This document shows, piece by piece, positions 50,833-60,245 of a DNA stretch of 64,000 nt. The notes under the pieces are model-generated. The model saw nothing but the letters and a program-made list of their open reading frames with translations, made no database searches and had not been told where the DNA came from. Made by a program: the position numbers and the translations under genes. Position 1 is the first letter of the stretch. The number at the start of each line of letters is the position of its first letter. Origin of the DNA: Candidatus Vondammii sp. HM_W22 (GTDB taxonomy: Bacteria; Pseudomonadota; Gammaproteobacteria; Chromatiales; Chromatiaceae); NCBI RefSeq assembly GCF_022530855.2, contig NZ_CP099567.1, forward strand, positions 1,054,001 through 1,118,000, read 5' to 3'.

Positions 50833-51887
50833 CTCTGATTAATTCGAGAAATCGTATACCATCATCCTATTGATCACCAGTGTCAGGAAAATGATGAAAC
50901 AGCAAAGCTTTAGAAGCCACGGGTTTTGAGAAATACCAAAAAAAGATCCGTAAGGAGTCGTTTCTCGATGAGATGGAGCAAATCATACCCTGGAAAGAAC
51001 TTTGCGAAGTCATAGCACCCCATTACCCAAATCCGAAAGAGGCCGCAGAAAGCCCATTGGGCTAGAGCGCATGCTACGCATCCACTTTCTGCAGCACTGG
51101 TTTGAGCTCTCTGACCCTGCAGCAGAAGAAGCACTCTATGATTCCCCGCCATGCGTAAGTTCGCCAGTATTGATCTGAGTAATGAACCCGCACCGGATGA
51201 GACAACTATCTGCAATTTTCGCCATCTAATGGAAAGAAATAACCTGGGGGATGAGCTATTCCGCCTAGCCAATGTTCACTTGGCTGAGAATGGTATGAAG
51301 CTCAACCGGGGAACCCTTGTTGATGCCACGATCATCAATGCGCCGAGTTCAACGAAGAACAAAGAAAAAAGCCGTGATCCTGATATGCATCAAACTCGTA
51401 AAGGTAACCAATGGTACTTTGGCATGAAGGCCCATATTGTCGTGGGCAGTAAAACCAAACTGATCCACTCAACCGCGGTGACACCGGCCAATGTCCATGA
51501 ATCGCAGGTACTGACCTAGTGCATGGGAACGAAACATACGTATGGGGAGATTCTGCTTATGCCGGACAGAAAGACAAGCTGACAGAGCATGCACCAAAGG
51601 CCAAAGATTTTACTCAGAAAGAAGCCTGTCGTAATCGACCATTAACGGCACAAGAGCAATCGGCGAATCGATACAAATCCAAAACACGCGCCAGAGCAGA
51701 GCATGTGTTTGGTGTAATGAAGCGGCAGTTTGGTTTTGCTAAGGTTCTCTATCGCGGGCTGGAGAAAAATGCCCATTGTGTATTTACCAAGTGCGCCTTG
51801 ATTAACCTGATACTGGCTAAGGGGCATTTATTAGCCATTAAGTAGGCAAGTTTCGCCTGATAATCCCAGAATGGCCAAAAGTGAGAT
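50833..51887 (+). pseudogene. IS5-b transposase, frameshifted, with internal stop
   Basis: The start ATG at 50891 gives MMKQQSF, a one-base change leads to [18 protein letters not shown], then [22 protein letters not shown] and [14 protein letters not shown]. The main frame (51151-51519) has DETTICNFRHLME, LVDATIINAPSSTKNK and WYFGMKAHIVVGS. The last frame (51519-51845) has YVWGDSAYAGQ and KTRARAEHVFGVMKRQFGF. All DDE blocks are present but split over several frames. IS3-b is inserted after 51887 and the right terminus is lost. Confidence 0.85.
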
Positions 51888-51935
51888 TGACCTTCCCCCC
51901 ATCTTAATACCAAGACTTGGATGAGATAATTCATT

Positions 51936-52754
51936 CTAAGCGGCCCTATTCACAAAGGCCACAGGTGACAAATAATTTAATGCGCTATGAGGCCGCACGT
52001 GATTGTAGTGCTCTCGCCATTGATCAATTTCATGTCTAGCGTCATCAATGGACCTGAACCAATGCTGATTTAAGCATTCATTTCTGAATTTACCGTTTAA
52101 GCTTTCTACAAACGCATTCTGAGTAGGCTTACCTGGCTGAATAAAACCTAGCTTAACGCCACTTTCTTTTTGCCAGTAGAACATCGCCTTGCTAGTAAAC
52201 TCAGTACCGTTGTCGCAGATTATTTGATCCGGAGCGCTCCTTAGCTCAATCAGCTGAGTTAAAAAACGAGCGACCTGGTGACCATTGATCGAGAAGTCAG
52301 AGAGCTGGCCAATAACTTCTCTTGAGTAATCATCAATCACATTAAATACTCGAAAGCGGCGACCATTAGCCAACTGATCACTGACAAAACCCATTGACCA
52401 GCGTATGTTTTTACCAATGGGCATAATCATCGGTATTCTTGGTCGTATTATCTTCTTGCGTTTTTTAGTCTTCACTTGAAGACCTTCTTCGTTATAGACT
52501 CGGTAGGTCCGCTTCTTGTTTTTCACAAGCCCCTCTCCTCTCAGGAGGCCATGTAAAAACAAATAACCATAACTCGGATGCTTTTTTGCCAGCTCAAGTA
52601 ACCGTTTGCGTAGAGGCTCATCTTTTCCCCATTGAGTAACGTACCGAAAAGCGGTTCTACTTAAGCCTACTAATTGGCAAGCTCTACGCTCACTTAATTT
52701 GAACCGCGACTTAAGGTAGCTCACGATTTGTTTTCTATCAGCAGGCTTTACCAC
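51936..52754 (-). CDS. IS3-b OrfB transposase, copy 2
   Basis: The 272-residue frame is intact, but the first catalytic Asp block reads IRWSMGFVSDQLANG, where copy 1 has WSMDF. If Asp of SMDF is the first metal ligand, as in the IS3 family, this copy encodes a dead enzyme. The second Asp (CDNGTEF) and Glu (FVESLNG) are kept. Confidence 0.88.
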   Translation of the reverse strand: MVKPADRKQIVSYLKSRFKLSERRACQLVGLSRTAFRYVTQWGKDEPLRKRLLELAKKHPSYGYLFLHGLLRGEGLVKNKKRTYRVYNEEGLQVKTKKRKKIIRPRIPMIMPIGKNIRWSMGFVSDQLANGRRFRVFNVIDDYSREVIGQLSDFSINGHQVARFLTQLIELRSAPDQIICDNGTEFTSKAMFYWQKESGVKLGFIQPGKPTQNAFVESLNGKFRNECLNQHWFRSIDDARHEIDQWREHYNHVRPHSALNYLSPVAFVNRAA

Positions 52755-53014
52755 TTTTTTGAGAGCACATCCTTCATCGCCTCAGCTTCAAGCATTTTCT
52801 CGGCAAGTAACTTCTTAAGCTTGTTGTTTTCGCTTTCAAGCTCTTTGAGCCGTTTGGCTTCTGAGACATCCATCCCGGCGTACTTGCTTCGCCAGTTATA
52901 AAAGCACCCGGTTGAAATGCCGAACTGACGACAAATGTCATCAACTTTTACCCCTGACTCATGCTGCTTGATGGCACCAATAATTTGCTCTTCTCTGTAA
53001 CGCTTCTTCTTCAT
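52748..53014 (-). CDS. IS3-b OrfA, copy 2
   Basis: An intact 88-residue HTH/leucine-zipper protein identical to the product at 12142-12408. It overlaps orfB by 7 bases. Confidence 0.88.
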   Translation of the reverse strand: MKKKRYREEQIIGAIKQHESGVKVDDICRQFGISTGCFYNWRSKYAGMDVSEAKRLKELESENNKLKKLLAEKMLEAEAMKDVLSKKW

Positions 53015-53088
53015 CTTGAGATCTCCTAATACACAGACTAATTGGAAATCTCATCCTTGTCATGGCTCTATTTCTGGGGGAAAGGTCG

Positions 53089-53304
53089 CCTCCAAAAGCA
53101 CGATCTGCATTTTCCAGTAACAGCTTTTTCCATTCTGTGATCTGATTGTTCCGCCATAGTCAGATCTCCTTTCAAGGCAGCAATAGCTACCTTGGCTTTA
53201 AAACTGGGTTTATGGTTTCTACGTTTTCTTCTCATCTTCTGCTCCTGTCTTTCAACATTGTTGCAGAAGTCACTTAAACTGTCCGTATGCCTGTCCGACT
53301 AATG
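53089..53304 (-). pseudogene. IS3-a left end and orfA 5' fragment
   Basis: In reverse, the sequence begins TATCCCATTAGTCGGACAGG (terminal repeat of IS3-a). It then encodes MRRKRRNHKPSFKAKVAIAA and GDLTMAEQS before a 23-base deletion (relative to 10925) and a break in LLLENADRAFGG. It directly joins IS3-b at 53089. Confidence 0.8.
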
Positions 53305-53447
53305 GGATACACTTCTTTCAACTTCAGAAAATGGATGAGGGAGGTTCTTTTTGTGCTGAAAAATATCATGTCCATACTGTTGTTCCTGGTTTGCAAAACA
53401 GAAACAACAGTATTATTAAGTGCCTGGAATGAATATTTTAGGGTCGA
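53305..53447 (-). mobile_element. IS5-c solo end fragment
   Basis: The stretch repeats the 20425-20570 end of IS5-c in opposite orientation. It includes AACAACAGTATTATTAAGTG and the terminal repeat ATGAATATTTTAGGGTCGA (one mismatch), followed by CTAATT. The rest of the element is gone. Confidence 0.75.
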
Positions 53448-53531
53448 CTAATTAAGGTATCCATTCCCTGTTTGTTTGCCCCTTTCAAGAAAGAATTAGC
53501 CGAAATACAAAATTTAGAGTCGTTACAAATA

Positions 53532-53565
53532 ATACTTGACAGTTTCAGTTGGTTAATGCTAGGTT
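53532..53565 (+). promoter_or_regulatory. iscR promoter with a type 1 IscR box
   Basis: The stretch ATACTTGACAGTTTCAGTTG followed by GTTAA (53532-53556) matches the E. coli type 1 consensus ATASYYGACTRWWWYAGTCRRSTAT at most positions. TTGACA (53536-53541) inside it serves as -35, and TAGGTT (53560-53565) 18 bases on is a plausible -10. Holo-IscR binding here would repress iscR, the usual autoregulation. Confidence 0.7.
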
Positions 53566-53616
53566 TATTATCACTAGCGAATAACAGGGAAATTAATCCG
53601 AACTGAGATCAAGATC

Positions 53617-54081
53617 ATGAGACTTTCTACAAAAGGACGCTATGCAGTAACCGCAATGCTGGATTTGAGCCTGCATGGCAACGAAGGCCCTGTAACTCTT
53701 GCCGAGATATCCGAGACTCAAGGGATCTCTCTCTCCTATTTGGAGCAGCTCTTTGCCTGTCTTAGAAGCAAGCAGTTGGTTAAAGGCGTGAGAGGCCCAG
53801 GTGGTGGTTACTACCTTGGGCGTGCCGCAGATGAAATCTCTATTGCCGACATCATTTGTGCAGTGGATGAATGGGTGGAGTTTACACGGTGCGGCGGAAA
53901 TCGTGATTGCCAGGATGGCAAGCGCTGCATGACCCATAACTTGTGGGACGATCTGAGTAATGAGATTTATAAATTCCTCCAGGGAATTACACTCTCAGAG
54001 TTGGTGGAACGTGGTGGACTTCTCGAGAGCGGTTGTGTGCGAAAGAGTCAGGACGTTGTCTCCAGCGTCATGTCGGGATAG
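53617..54081 (+). CDS. iscR: Fe-S cluster regulator IscR (Rrf2 family)
   Basis: The 154-residue protein has the Rrf2 winged HTH ([49 protein letters not shown]). The [2Fe-2S] ligands Cys92, Cys98, Cys104 and His107 sit in [18 protein letters not shown], exactly the E. coli IscR spacing. It senses cluster supply and regulates isc and suf genes. No iscS, iscU or suf gene follows; a GC-rich repeat and then prmB lie downstream, so this iscR is separated from any isc operon. Confidence 0.93.
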   Translation: MRLSTKGRYAVTAMLDLSLHGNEGPVTLAEISETQGISLSYLEQLFACLRSKQLVKGVRGPGGGYYLGRAADEISIADIICAVDEWVEFTRCGGNRDCQDGKRCMTHNLWDDLSNEIYKFLQGITLSELVERGGLLESGCVRKSQDVVSSVMSG

Positions 54082-54460
54082 AGGTATCGGCGCTGCCAGC
54101 CATGGTAGAGCGAAGCGAAGGCCGGTAGACCCCGGTGGCCGTGAGGTCGCACTGCTTACCCAACGTGCGATAGCGCAAGAGGGGGAGTAAAGTGGGCTTC
54201 CGAGTACGGCGTCCGGCCATTTGCGGGAGTGCTGCGTAGCCTCTGCGCAGAGTGAAACGATGGTGTGGCGCGGCGGCACGTTGGGGACTAGGATGTCCCA
54301 AAAACGAATCACGAGATCGAAGACACATTTGGTGTTGCAGTTGCGCTGCTCTTCGATAGCTATCATGCTGAGGCTGAATACATCGGCAAACGGAAGTATC
54401 GCCAGGAGCAGTGCGGTGGCTGTCTGAAATTTGGGTGTTTTGAGAAATTTCATGTTTCTC
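54082..54460. repeat. GC-rich structured element of unknown nature
   Basis: From about 54090 to 54300 the sequence is markedly GC-rich and full of short hairpins: TGCG-atag-CGCA near 54165, CTGCG/CGCAG near 54232-54250, and GGGAC-taggat-GTCCC at 54284-54299. It resembles a dispersed intergenic repeat or a structured RNA, not a gene. On the reverse strand an open frame from ATG 54453 starts with a signal-peptide-like MKFLKTPKFQTATALLLAIL and runs through this element into the end of iscR (to 53995). Its first ~60 codons could be a small secreted protein gene, but I am not convinced. Confidence 0.4.
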
Positions 54461-54698
54461 TAGAGACCCCGCTTATTTTTTTGTTCACCGGCCCACAGTT
54501 CTATAAAAGCCAAATCATTGCTGTTATTAAGGCAATTTAAAGAGGGCTTGAGAAGATAAAGAGGGGCCAATGTAGTGTATATATCTGATATGTGAGTTGC
54601 TTGAGGGTCTTTAATACCAGTGGAAGATGATGCGGGCAGCTTAGCACCGATCACGCAAATGGGCTATTATTCGCGCTCTTTGAAAGAGACCGGAAACA

Positions 54699-55604
54699 AT
54701 GACTACGGAGACCGAAAGCCTGTTGACTCCGCGGGATTTTATTCGTTGGGGTATGAGCCGTTTCAGCGAGGCAGGGCTGTTCTTCGGTCATGGAACCGAT
54801 AATGCCCTTGATGAGGCGGCTATTCTGGTGCTGCATGCGCTTCACTTGCCAGGGGATCTCCCCGCCGCTTACCTCGATGCGCGATTAACGCCTCAAGAGC
54901 AGGAGCAGGTACTGGAACTGTTGATGCGCCGTATCGACAAACGGGTGCCTGCCGCCTATCTCACCAATAAGATGATATTTGCCGGACTCGATTTCTATGT
55001 GAATGAGGATGTGCTGGTTCCACGCTCACCCATAGCGGAGTTGATTGAGTCTGGCTTTGAGCCCTGGATTCGGGCTGATTCGGTAGGCAGAGTGCTGGAC
55101 CTCTGTACCGGCAGCGGATGTATTGCTATCGGCTGCGCACACTGTTTTCAGAATGCCAGTGTGGATGCCGTGGATATATCTCCCGGGGCGCTGGATGTGG
55201 CCCGTATTAATGTTCAACGGCATGGGTTGGAGGGCCGGGTCGAGCCTATTCTTTCTAATCTTTTCGATGGATTGAAAGGATGGCGTTATGACCTGATTGT
55301 CAGTAACCCCCCCTATGTGAGCATGGATGAGATGGAAGGGCTTCCCATCGAGTATCATCAAGAACCGGTATTGGGGTTGGCCGCAGGTGAAGAGGGGCTG
55401 GATATAGTTGCAATAATATTACAACAGGTCTCTGAATTTCTGGAACCTAGCGGGATTCTGATGATCGAAGTTGGCAACAGCGCTGAGGCGTTGGTAGAAC
55501 GTTATCCCCGTGTCCCTTTCCTCTGGATCGAGTTCGAACGGGGAGGGCATAGCGTTTTCCTATTAACCGCTGAGCAGTTGATTGAATATCAGACAGACTT
55601 TTGA
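54699..55604 (+). CDS. prmB: Ribosomal protein uL3 glutamine methyltransferase
   Basis: The 301-residue enzyme methylates a glutamine of ribosomal protein L3. It has the N-terminal helical domain (TPRDFIRWGMSRFSEAGLFFGHG), the SAM motif VLDLCTGSGCIAIG (near residue 133) and the catalytic NPPY (203-206) in IVSNPPYVSMDEM, whose flanks match PrmB better than PrmC (HemK). It begins an apparent three-gene operon with the small protein at 55623 and hemN. Confidence 0.93.
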   Translation: MTTETESLLTPRDFIRWGMSRFSEAGLFFGHGTDNALDEAAILVLHALHLPGDLPAAYLDARLTPQEQEQVLELLMRRIDKRVPAAYLTNKMIFAGLDFYVNEDVLVPRSPIAELIESGFEPWIRADSVGRVLDLCTGSGCIAIGCAHCFQNASVDAVDISPGALDVARINVQRHGLEGRVEPILSNLFDGLKGWRYDLIVSNPPYVSMDEMEGLPIEYHQEPVLGLAAGEEGLDIVAIILQQVSEFLEPSGILMIEVGNSAEALVERYPRVPFLWIEFERGGHSVFLLTAEQLIEYQTDF

Positions 55605-55622
55605 ATAAGGTTAGGGTGAAAT

Positions 55623-55943
55623 ATGGCGTTACAGCGTGCACGTACTCCTGAAGAGTATGCAGAGTGGGTTAAACAGGCAAAATTCGAGATAGGCGATCTC
55701 AAAGAGTGTCTTCTTTTTGAGATGGAAGAGCTTGGTCGTTTTCCACTTTTTCTTGGGTCGCTGGAGGAGGGTATCGACGCCATCTATGATGCGATGTGCA
55801 AGGGAGAGTACGCTTTTGGGCTGGAAGATCTTACCTTTATGGAAGTGGCGAATCTCCATGCGGATGAAATACCTTTCCATGTACTACTGAAACAGATCAA
55901 TGAGACCCATCGCAAAGGACTTGATCTGGACAAGGACAACTGA
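55623..55943 (+). CDS. Conserved hypothetical protein upstream of hemN
   Basis: The 106-residue acidic, all-helical protein reads RTPEEYAEWVKQAKFEIGDL, KECLLFEMEELGRFPLFLG and EEGIDAIYDAMCKGEYAFGL. It has no signal peptide or membrane segment. Its start lies 18 bases after prmB and its stop codon directly abuts the hemN ATG, so the three are probably co-transcribed. The function is not known to me. Confidence 0.75.
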   Translation: MALQRARTPEEYAEWVKQAKFEIGDLKECLLFEMEELGRFPLFLGSLEEGIDAIYDAMCKGEYAFGLEDLTFMEVANLHADEIPFHVLLKQINETHRKGLDLDKDN

Positions 55944-57329
55944 ATGGATCAGTCACTGGTTTTTGACTTTTCACTGATCAATAAATATGATTATGCCGGC
56001 CCCCGGTATACCTCTTATCCGACAGCCCCTCAGTTTCATGAGAATTTTGGCGAGACGGAGTATCGCAAAATAGCTGCAGAGAGCAATCAGGAGGGTAGTC
56101 CTCTATCGCTCTATTTTCATATTCCTTTTTGCGACACCATCTGTTTCTACTGTGCCTGTAACAAGGTTGCGACTAAAGACCGCAGTATGGGGACGGATTA
56201 TCTTGCCCGGGTATATAAAGAGATCGCCATGCAGGGCGAGCTATTTGATTCCAGCCGTAAAATGGTGCAACTGCACTGGGGTGGCGGTACACCCACCTTT
56301 ATCAGTCACGAGCAGATGCGGGAATTGATGCGGGTTACCGGTGAGCATTTTACTCTGGCAGATGACGATACCGGGGAGTACTCCATTGAGATCGATCCCA
56401 GAGAGGCAACAGCAGAGACCATCAAGCTCCTGAGAGATGTTGGTTTTAACCGTCTTAGTCTTGGTGTGCAGGATCTCGATGACAAGGTGCAGAAGGCGGT
56501 TAACCGCATTCAGTCCGAGGCCGAGACCATGGCGGTAATCGAGGCTGCACGGAATAGTGGCTATCGCTCGGTAAGTATCGATCTTATTTACGGTCTACCA
56601 TTTCAAACCGCTGAGAGTTTTACGCGTACTCTGGATCGGATTATTGAGGTCGGGCCGGATCGTCTATCGGTTTTTAACTACGCTCATCTGCCGCAGATAT
56701 TCAAGCCCCAACGCAGGATCAATGAAGATGAGTTGCCTCCAGCCGGGGTAAAACTGGAGATACTGCAGATGACGATCGAGCATTTATCGGCAGCGGGATA
56801 TGTTTATATTGGAATGGACCACTTTGCTCGTCCGGATGATGAACTGGCTATCGCACAGCGGGATGGCACTTTGTACCGTAATTTTCAGGGCTACTCCACC
56901 CATGCGGAGTGTGATCTTGTCGCCATGGGAATTACCTCAATCGGCATGATCGGCTCCACTTATAGCCAGAATCTGCGTGGGTTGGATGAGTACTATCAGT
57001 GCATAGATAGTGGGCAGGTGGCGGTTTTCCGCGGCCTGGAACTGAATCGGGACGATATGGTTCGCCAGGATGTGATCACCCGGTTGATTTGCCATTTTCA
57101 GCTCGATTATGCAGCTATAGCCGATGCCTGGAATATCGACTTTGGTAGCTACTTCTCAGCGGACCTACCAAAATTACAGGGTATGGCTGAGGATGGGTTG
57201 TTGTCTTTGGATGAGCAGGGCATCAAGGTGCTGCCCCGAGGTCGTCTGCTGATCCGCAATATCTGCATGGCTTTTGATCAATACCTTCCACCGGCTGCTC
57301 AGCAGAAGATTTTCTCGAAAGTTATCTGA
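55944..57329 (+). CDS. hemN: Oxygen-independent coproporphyrinogen III oxidase
   Basis: The 461-residue radical-SAM enzyme converts coproporphyrinogen III to protoporphyrinogen IX without oxygen in haem synthesis. Cluster ligands are Cys63, Cys67 and Cys70 in PFCDTICFYCAC, with the extra Cys72 of true HemN. LHWGGGTPTF, SIEIDPRE, RLSLGVQDLD, LIYGLPFQT and the C-terminal HemN domain (DVITRLICHFQLDY) follow. These features separate it from HemW. It fits a facultatively anaerobic or microaerobic life. Confidence 0.95.
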   Translation: MDQSLVFDFSLINKYDYAGPRYTSYPTAPQFHENFGETEYRKIAAESNQEGSPLSLYFHIPFCDTICFYCACNKVATKDRSMGTDYLARVYKEIAMQGELFDSSRKMVQLHWGGGTPTFISHEQMRELMRVTGEHFTLADDDTGEYSIEIDPREATAETIKLLRDVGFNRLSLGVQDLDDKVQKAVNRIQSEAETMAVIEAARNSGYRSVSIDLIYGLPFQTAESFTRTLDRIIEVGPDRLSVFNYAHLPQIFKPQRRINEDELPPAGVKLEILQMTIEHLSAAGYVYIGMDHFARPDDELAIAQRDGTLYRNFQGYSTHAECDLVAMGITSIGMIGSTYSQNLRGLDEYYQCIDSGQVAVFRGLELNRDDMVRQDVITRLICHFQLDYAAIADAWNIDFGSYFSADLPKLQGMAEDGLLSLDEQGIKVLPRGRLLIRNICMAFDQYLPPAAQQKIFSKVI

Positions 57330-57464
57330 GTCTAAGAAGTGTTTGTCCATAGTCCGACAATTTACCACGAAGGAAGCGAAGAACTCTCATCGCTTATTCA
57401 AATTGTTATATTTGTGGTGAAAGCAATGTTCATGGGCACCAAAAACTGCCATTCAGCTAAAGGG

Positions 57465-58143
57465 AACCTCTAAAAACACGACAAAGGCCAATAGTCTCTC
57501 TCTAGCAAACCTGGAGAGCCCGGCATCTTCACGCTCATTTTTCTGGCAATATCCAGATCCATGCTTTGCTTCATCCGGCTAGCCACACCAATCGATGCAT
57601 GTTGTGCATCAAATTCATCATACCAATGTTCACGCCGACCCTAACTTGCTTGATGTTACGCACTAGTCGATTGGCATGCTGGGCAAACACGTGCTCAACT
57701 CGAGCCTGAACTCTTGATCGTTTTCGGTTTGCCTCTTGCTCCCGTTCATTCAATCTCCAAAACTGTTTTAGCATCGGGTACCTTACCCTCCGGGCTTAGC
57801 CCAGGAAAACGACAAAAGCTATGACGATCCCATATTTTGAACTCTGTTTGATCATCGTTCAGATTGAATAAATGCTGTAGGACCAACACCTTGAACATCA
57901 GTACCGCATCGTAAGGTGGACGCCACCTTTACAGGGATCACTGTTTTTATAAACTGAGCCCAACAATACCCGAAAAGCCTCCCAGTCTACGGTCCTTTCC
58001 AGCCTTGGCAGCGGGTCTCCCAGTTGCTCAAGGGATTCAAGCTGGTCTTGATGATCAAAAACTTGGTTGCATGGCTTTTATCAATGGTTGGTTGAGTTGG
58101 TTACTATTATCATTGATTTTGTAAGGTTTTTAGAGGCTCCCTA
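57465..58143 (-). pseudogene. IS5-a copy with large internal deletion
   Basis: The ends AGGGAACCTCTAAAAAC (57465) and GGCTCCCT (58143) bound 679 bases, about half of a full IS5 element. In reverse it encodes QVFDHQDQLESLEQLGDPLP-like residues, a jump after the YDAVLMFKVLVLQHLFNL-like block, KTVWD-like residues, and then LNEREQEANRKRSRVQARVE, HVFAQHANRLVRNIKQVRVG. About 150 central codons are missing. Confidence 0.75.
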
Positions 58144-58149
58144 AAGCTT

Positions 58150-58752
58150 TTAACGTCTATGCCGAATCAGCTTCGATTTAAAGGCCGTGGAAAAATCATT
58201 CTCTATAAAGTCGGCGGGTGACTGTTTACTCAATGCATAGTGATAGAGAGCAGCCTGCCAAACACCATGCAGTCCAGAGGAGATGACCTGCATCAAACCG
58301 ATTCCTCCCAGGAATGTGTATATACCTGCCTGAAGCGTATCCATTGTCACAGCAAGCATAATGGCTGCAATGGTGAAAGGTATAAATATGATAAGGCCCT
58401 GCAAGTCGAACCCGACGGTGCCGACAACTTGCTCTCCCCAACTTTTTTTGAAAAGCTGCCAGGAACGCTCAACGCCTCGAATGATGCCGTTATGCTCCAG
58501 CATGATCACAGGCAGCATCAAAAAAGTGACTAGGTTCCAGGCAACGCCCACAGCCTTTGTTATGAATGAGGCAAAGAACACCTCTTTTTCTTCCAACCAG
58601 TTCTCCAGGAGTTGCAGAAGAAACAGCACGCCGGTTTGCAGGAAACTCCATTTGACAATGGCCGAGAGGTTATTTACAGCAGCCTCCAGGGTTTTTTTTA
58701 GGGCCGGGTCATGGCCGTCCAGCCGATAGGAAGCGGCATGGATGACTGCTGG
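58150..58752 (-). pseudogene. DUF6159-type membrane protein, N-terminus removed by IS256-b
   Basis: The reverse frame is open from 58752 to 58150 (about 200 codons): AASYRLDGHDPALKKTLEAA, FLQTGVLFLLQLLE, VGVAWNLVTFLMLPVIMLEH, GVERSWQLFKKSWGEQVVG, then two hydrophobic helices and a basic end. This is the C-terminal two-thirds of a DUF6159-like integral membrane protein with about four remaining membrane helices. IS256-b at 58753 cuts off the start. An internal ATG at 58629 could start a 159-residue product. Confidence 0.7.
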
Positions 58753-60137
58753 AGTTATAACTGAAAGTGTTGTTTGAAAGGAATTGAAAAAGAGCGGGGT
58801 ATCTGGTTGATTTGTTGTTGCGAGACATCAAAACAACCATTAGAGATACGCGACCATGAGTAAGAATAACGTTGTTAAGCTGGCAGGTCTCGATACGATT
58901 ATCGATCCGCTGACAAAGTTGCTGAGAAGTGGTGCAGAGCAGTTGATCTACTAGGCGGTGGAGGCCGAGCTGCTGGAGCTGTTGGCGGAGCACGTCGAGC
59001 GACGGACAGAGGATGGCAAGGTGGGTGTGGTGCGTAATGGTCACCTGCCAGCTCGTAAACTGCAGACAGGATTAGGGCCGGTCACGGTCAAGATCCCCAA
59101 AGTTCGCGCGAAGACCGGCGAGCCGGTGACGTTCCGATCAGCTCTGGTGCCGCCGTATGTACGCAAGACGAATTCACTGGAAGCGGCACTGCCGTGGCTC
59201 TACCTGAAGAGGATTTCCAGTGGAGAGATGGGTGAAGCCCTGAAAGTGCTGGTGGTTCCGGATGCAACAGGCTTGTCGGCCGGCAGGGTATCGCGTCTGA
59301 AGCAGGTCTGGACAGAAGAATATCGGAGCGGGTGCGAGGAGCGCCTGGATAAGGGCCATTGGGTGTATGTGTGGGCAGACGGTGTCTACAGCGGGCAGAG
59401 AGCAGAGCAGACGAAGCTGTGTGCCCTGGTGGTGATCGGCGTGAATGAGCGTGGTGAGAAGCATTTTCTGGCAATTGAGGATGGTGTACGGGAGTCTACA
59501 CAGAGCTGGCTGGAGGTACTGTTGAAACTGAAGTCACGCGGACTGACCCCGCCAAAATTGGCGATCGGTGACGGTGCCATGGGATTCTGGGCTGCGCTGG
59601 AGGAAGTGTATCCAGAGACGCGTCAGCAGCGCTGCTGGATGCACAAAACCATGAACGTGCTGAACTGCCTGCCAAGGTCAGCTCAGCCGAAAGCGAAGCA
59701 GGCACTGCACAACATCTGGCAGGCGGAGACCCAGGCCGATGTGGAAAAGGCCTTTGATCTGTTTATCAAAACGTATGAGCCAAAGTATCCGAAGGCTGCC
59801 ATCTGTCTGCACAAAGACCGAGAGGAACTGATGGCTTTCTATCAATTTTCTGCGCAGCATTGGCAGAGTATTCGGACCAGCAATCCGATTGAATCCACCT
59901 TCGGGACAATCCGCCATCGAACCAGGCGTTCCAAGGGCTGCCTATCGCGTGACGGCATGCTACACATGATGTTCAAACTCGGCCTGTGTGCCGGGAAGAC
60001 GTGGAGACGATTACGGGGTTTCGATTACCTAGCGAAGGTGATAACCGGAATCAAATTTAAAGAGGGTGTTGAGGTAGCAGGAGTCGATCAGATCGCCGCT
60101 TGATTCAACTGGCTAAACACCAGATTTGACTATAACT
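58753..60137 (+). mobile_element. IS256-b copy E (most complete copy)
   Basis: The element runs from GTTATAACTGAAAGTG to TTTGACTATAAC, 1,385 bases with imperfect terminal repeats. It is the longest of the five copies and was used as reference for deletions in the others. No target duplication is visible: its left flank is the DUF6159 gene and its right flank the IS3 fragment, so one side has been rearranged. Confidence 0.8.
58857..60103 (+). pseudogene. IS256-b transposase, copy E (one nonsense codon)
   Basis: The 415-codon gene has MSKNNVVKLAGLDTIIDP, the first Asp in WADGVYSGQ, the second in AIGDGAMGF and the Glu in SNPIESTFG, all intact. A single TAG at 58953 replaces the Gln codon in LIYQAVEAE. 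The downstream frame is open from 58958 to 60103. Restart or readthrough could still give a product, but the N-terminus would be lost. Confidence 0.88.
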
Positions 60138-60245
60138 TAGTAGGTAATATCACCGGCCAAAACATCATTGGCGGCGACCGGATTAAAGTTCTGATTCAAC
60201 AAGTTATCCGCTACTGCATCGCTATGCTGACGGTTTGTCGTGACT

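Larger units (their letters stand above)
51888..53088 (-). mobile_element. IS3-b element, copy 2
   Basis: This copy has the same ends (TGACCTTCCCCC left, GGGGGAAAGGTC right) and gene layout as the copy at 11282-12482, with about 99% identity. The flanks do not match each other: IS5-b lies on the left and the inverted orfA of IS3-a on the right. It therefore sits at a rearrangement junction, not a simple insertion. Confidence 0.85.

Noticed and set aside
54082-54300. Group II intron or retron-like RNA
   Set aside because: No domain V/VI signature, no GUGYG start and no reverse transcriptase nearby.
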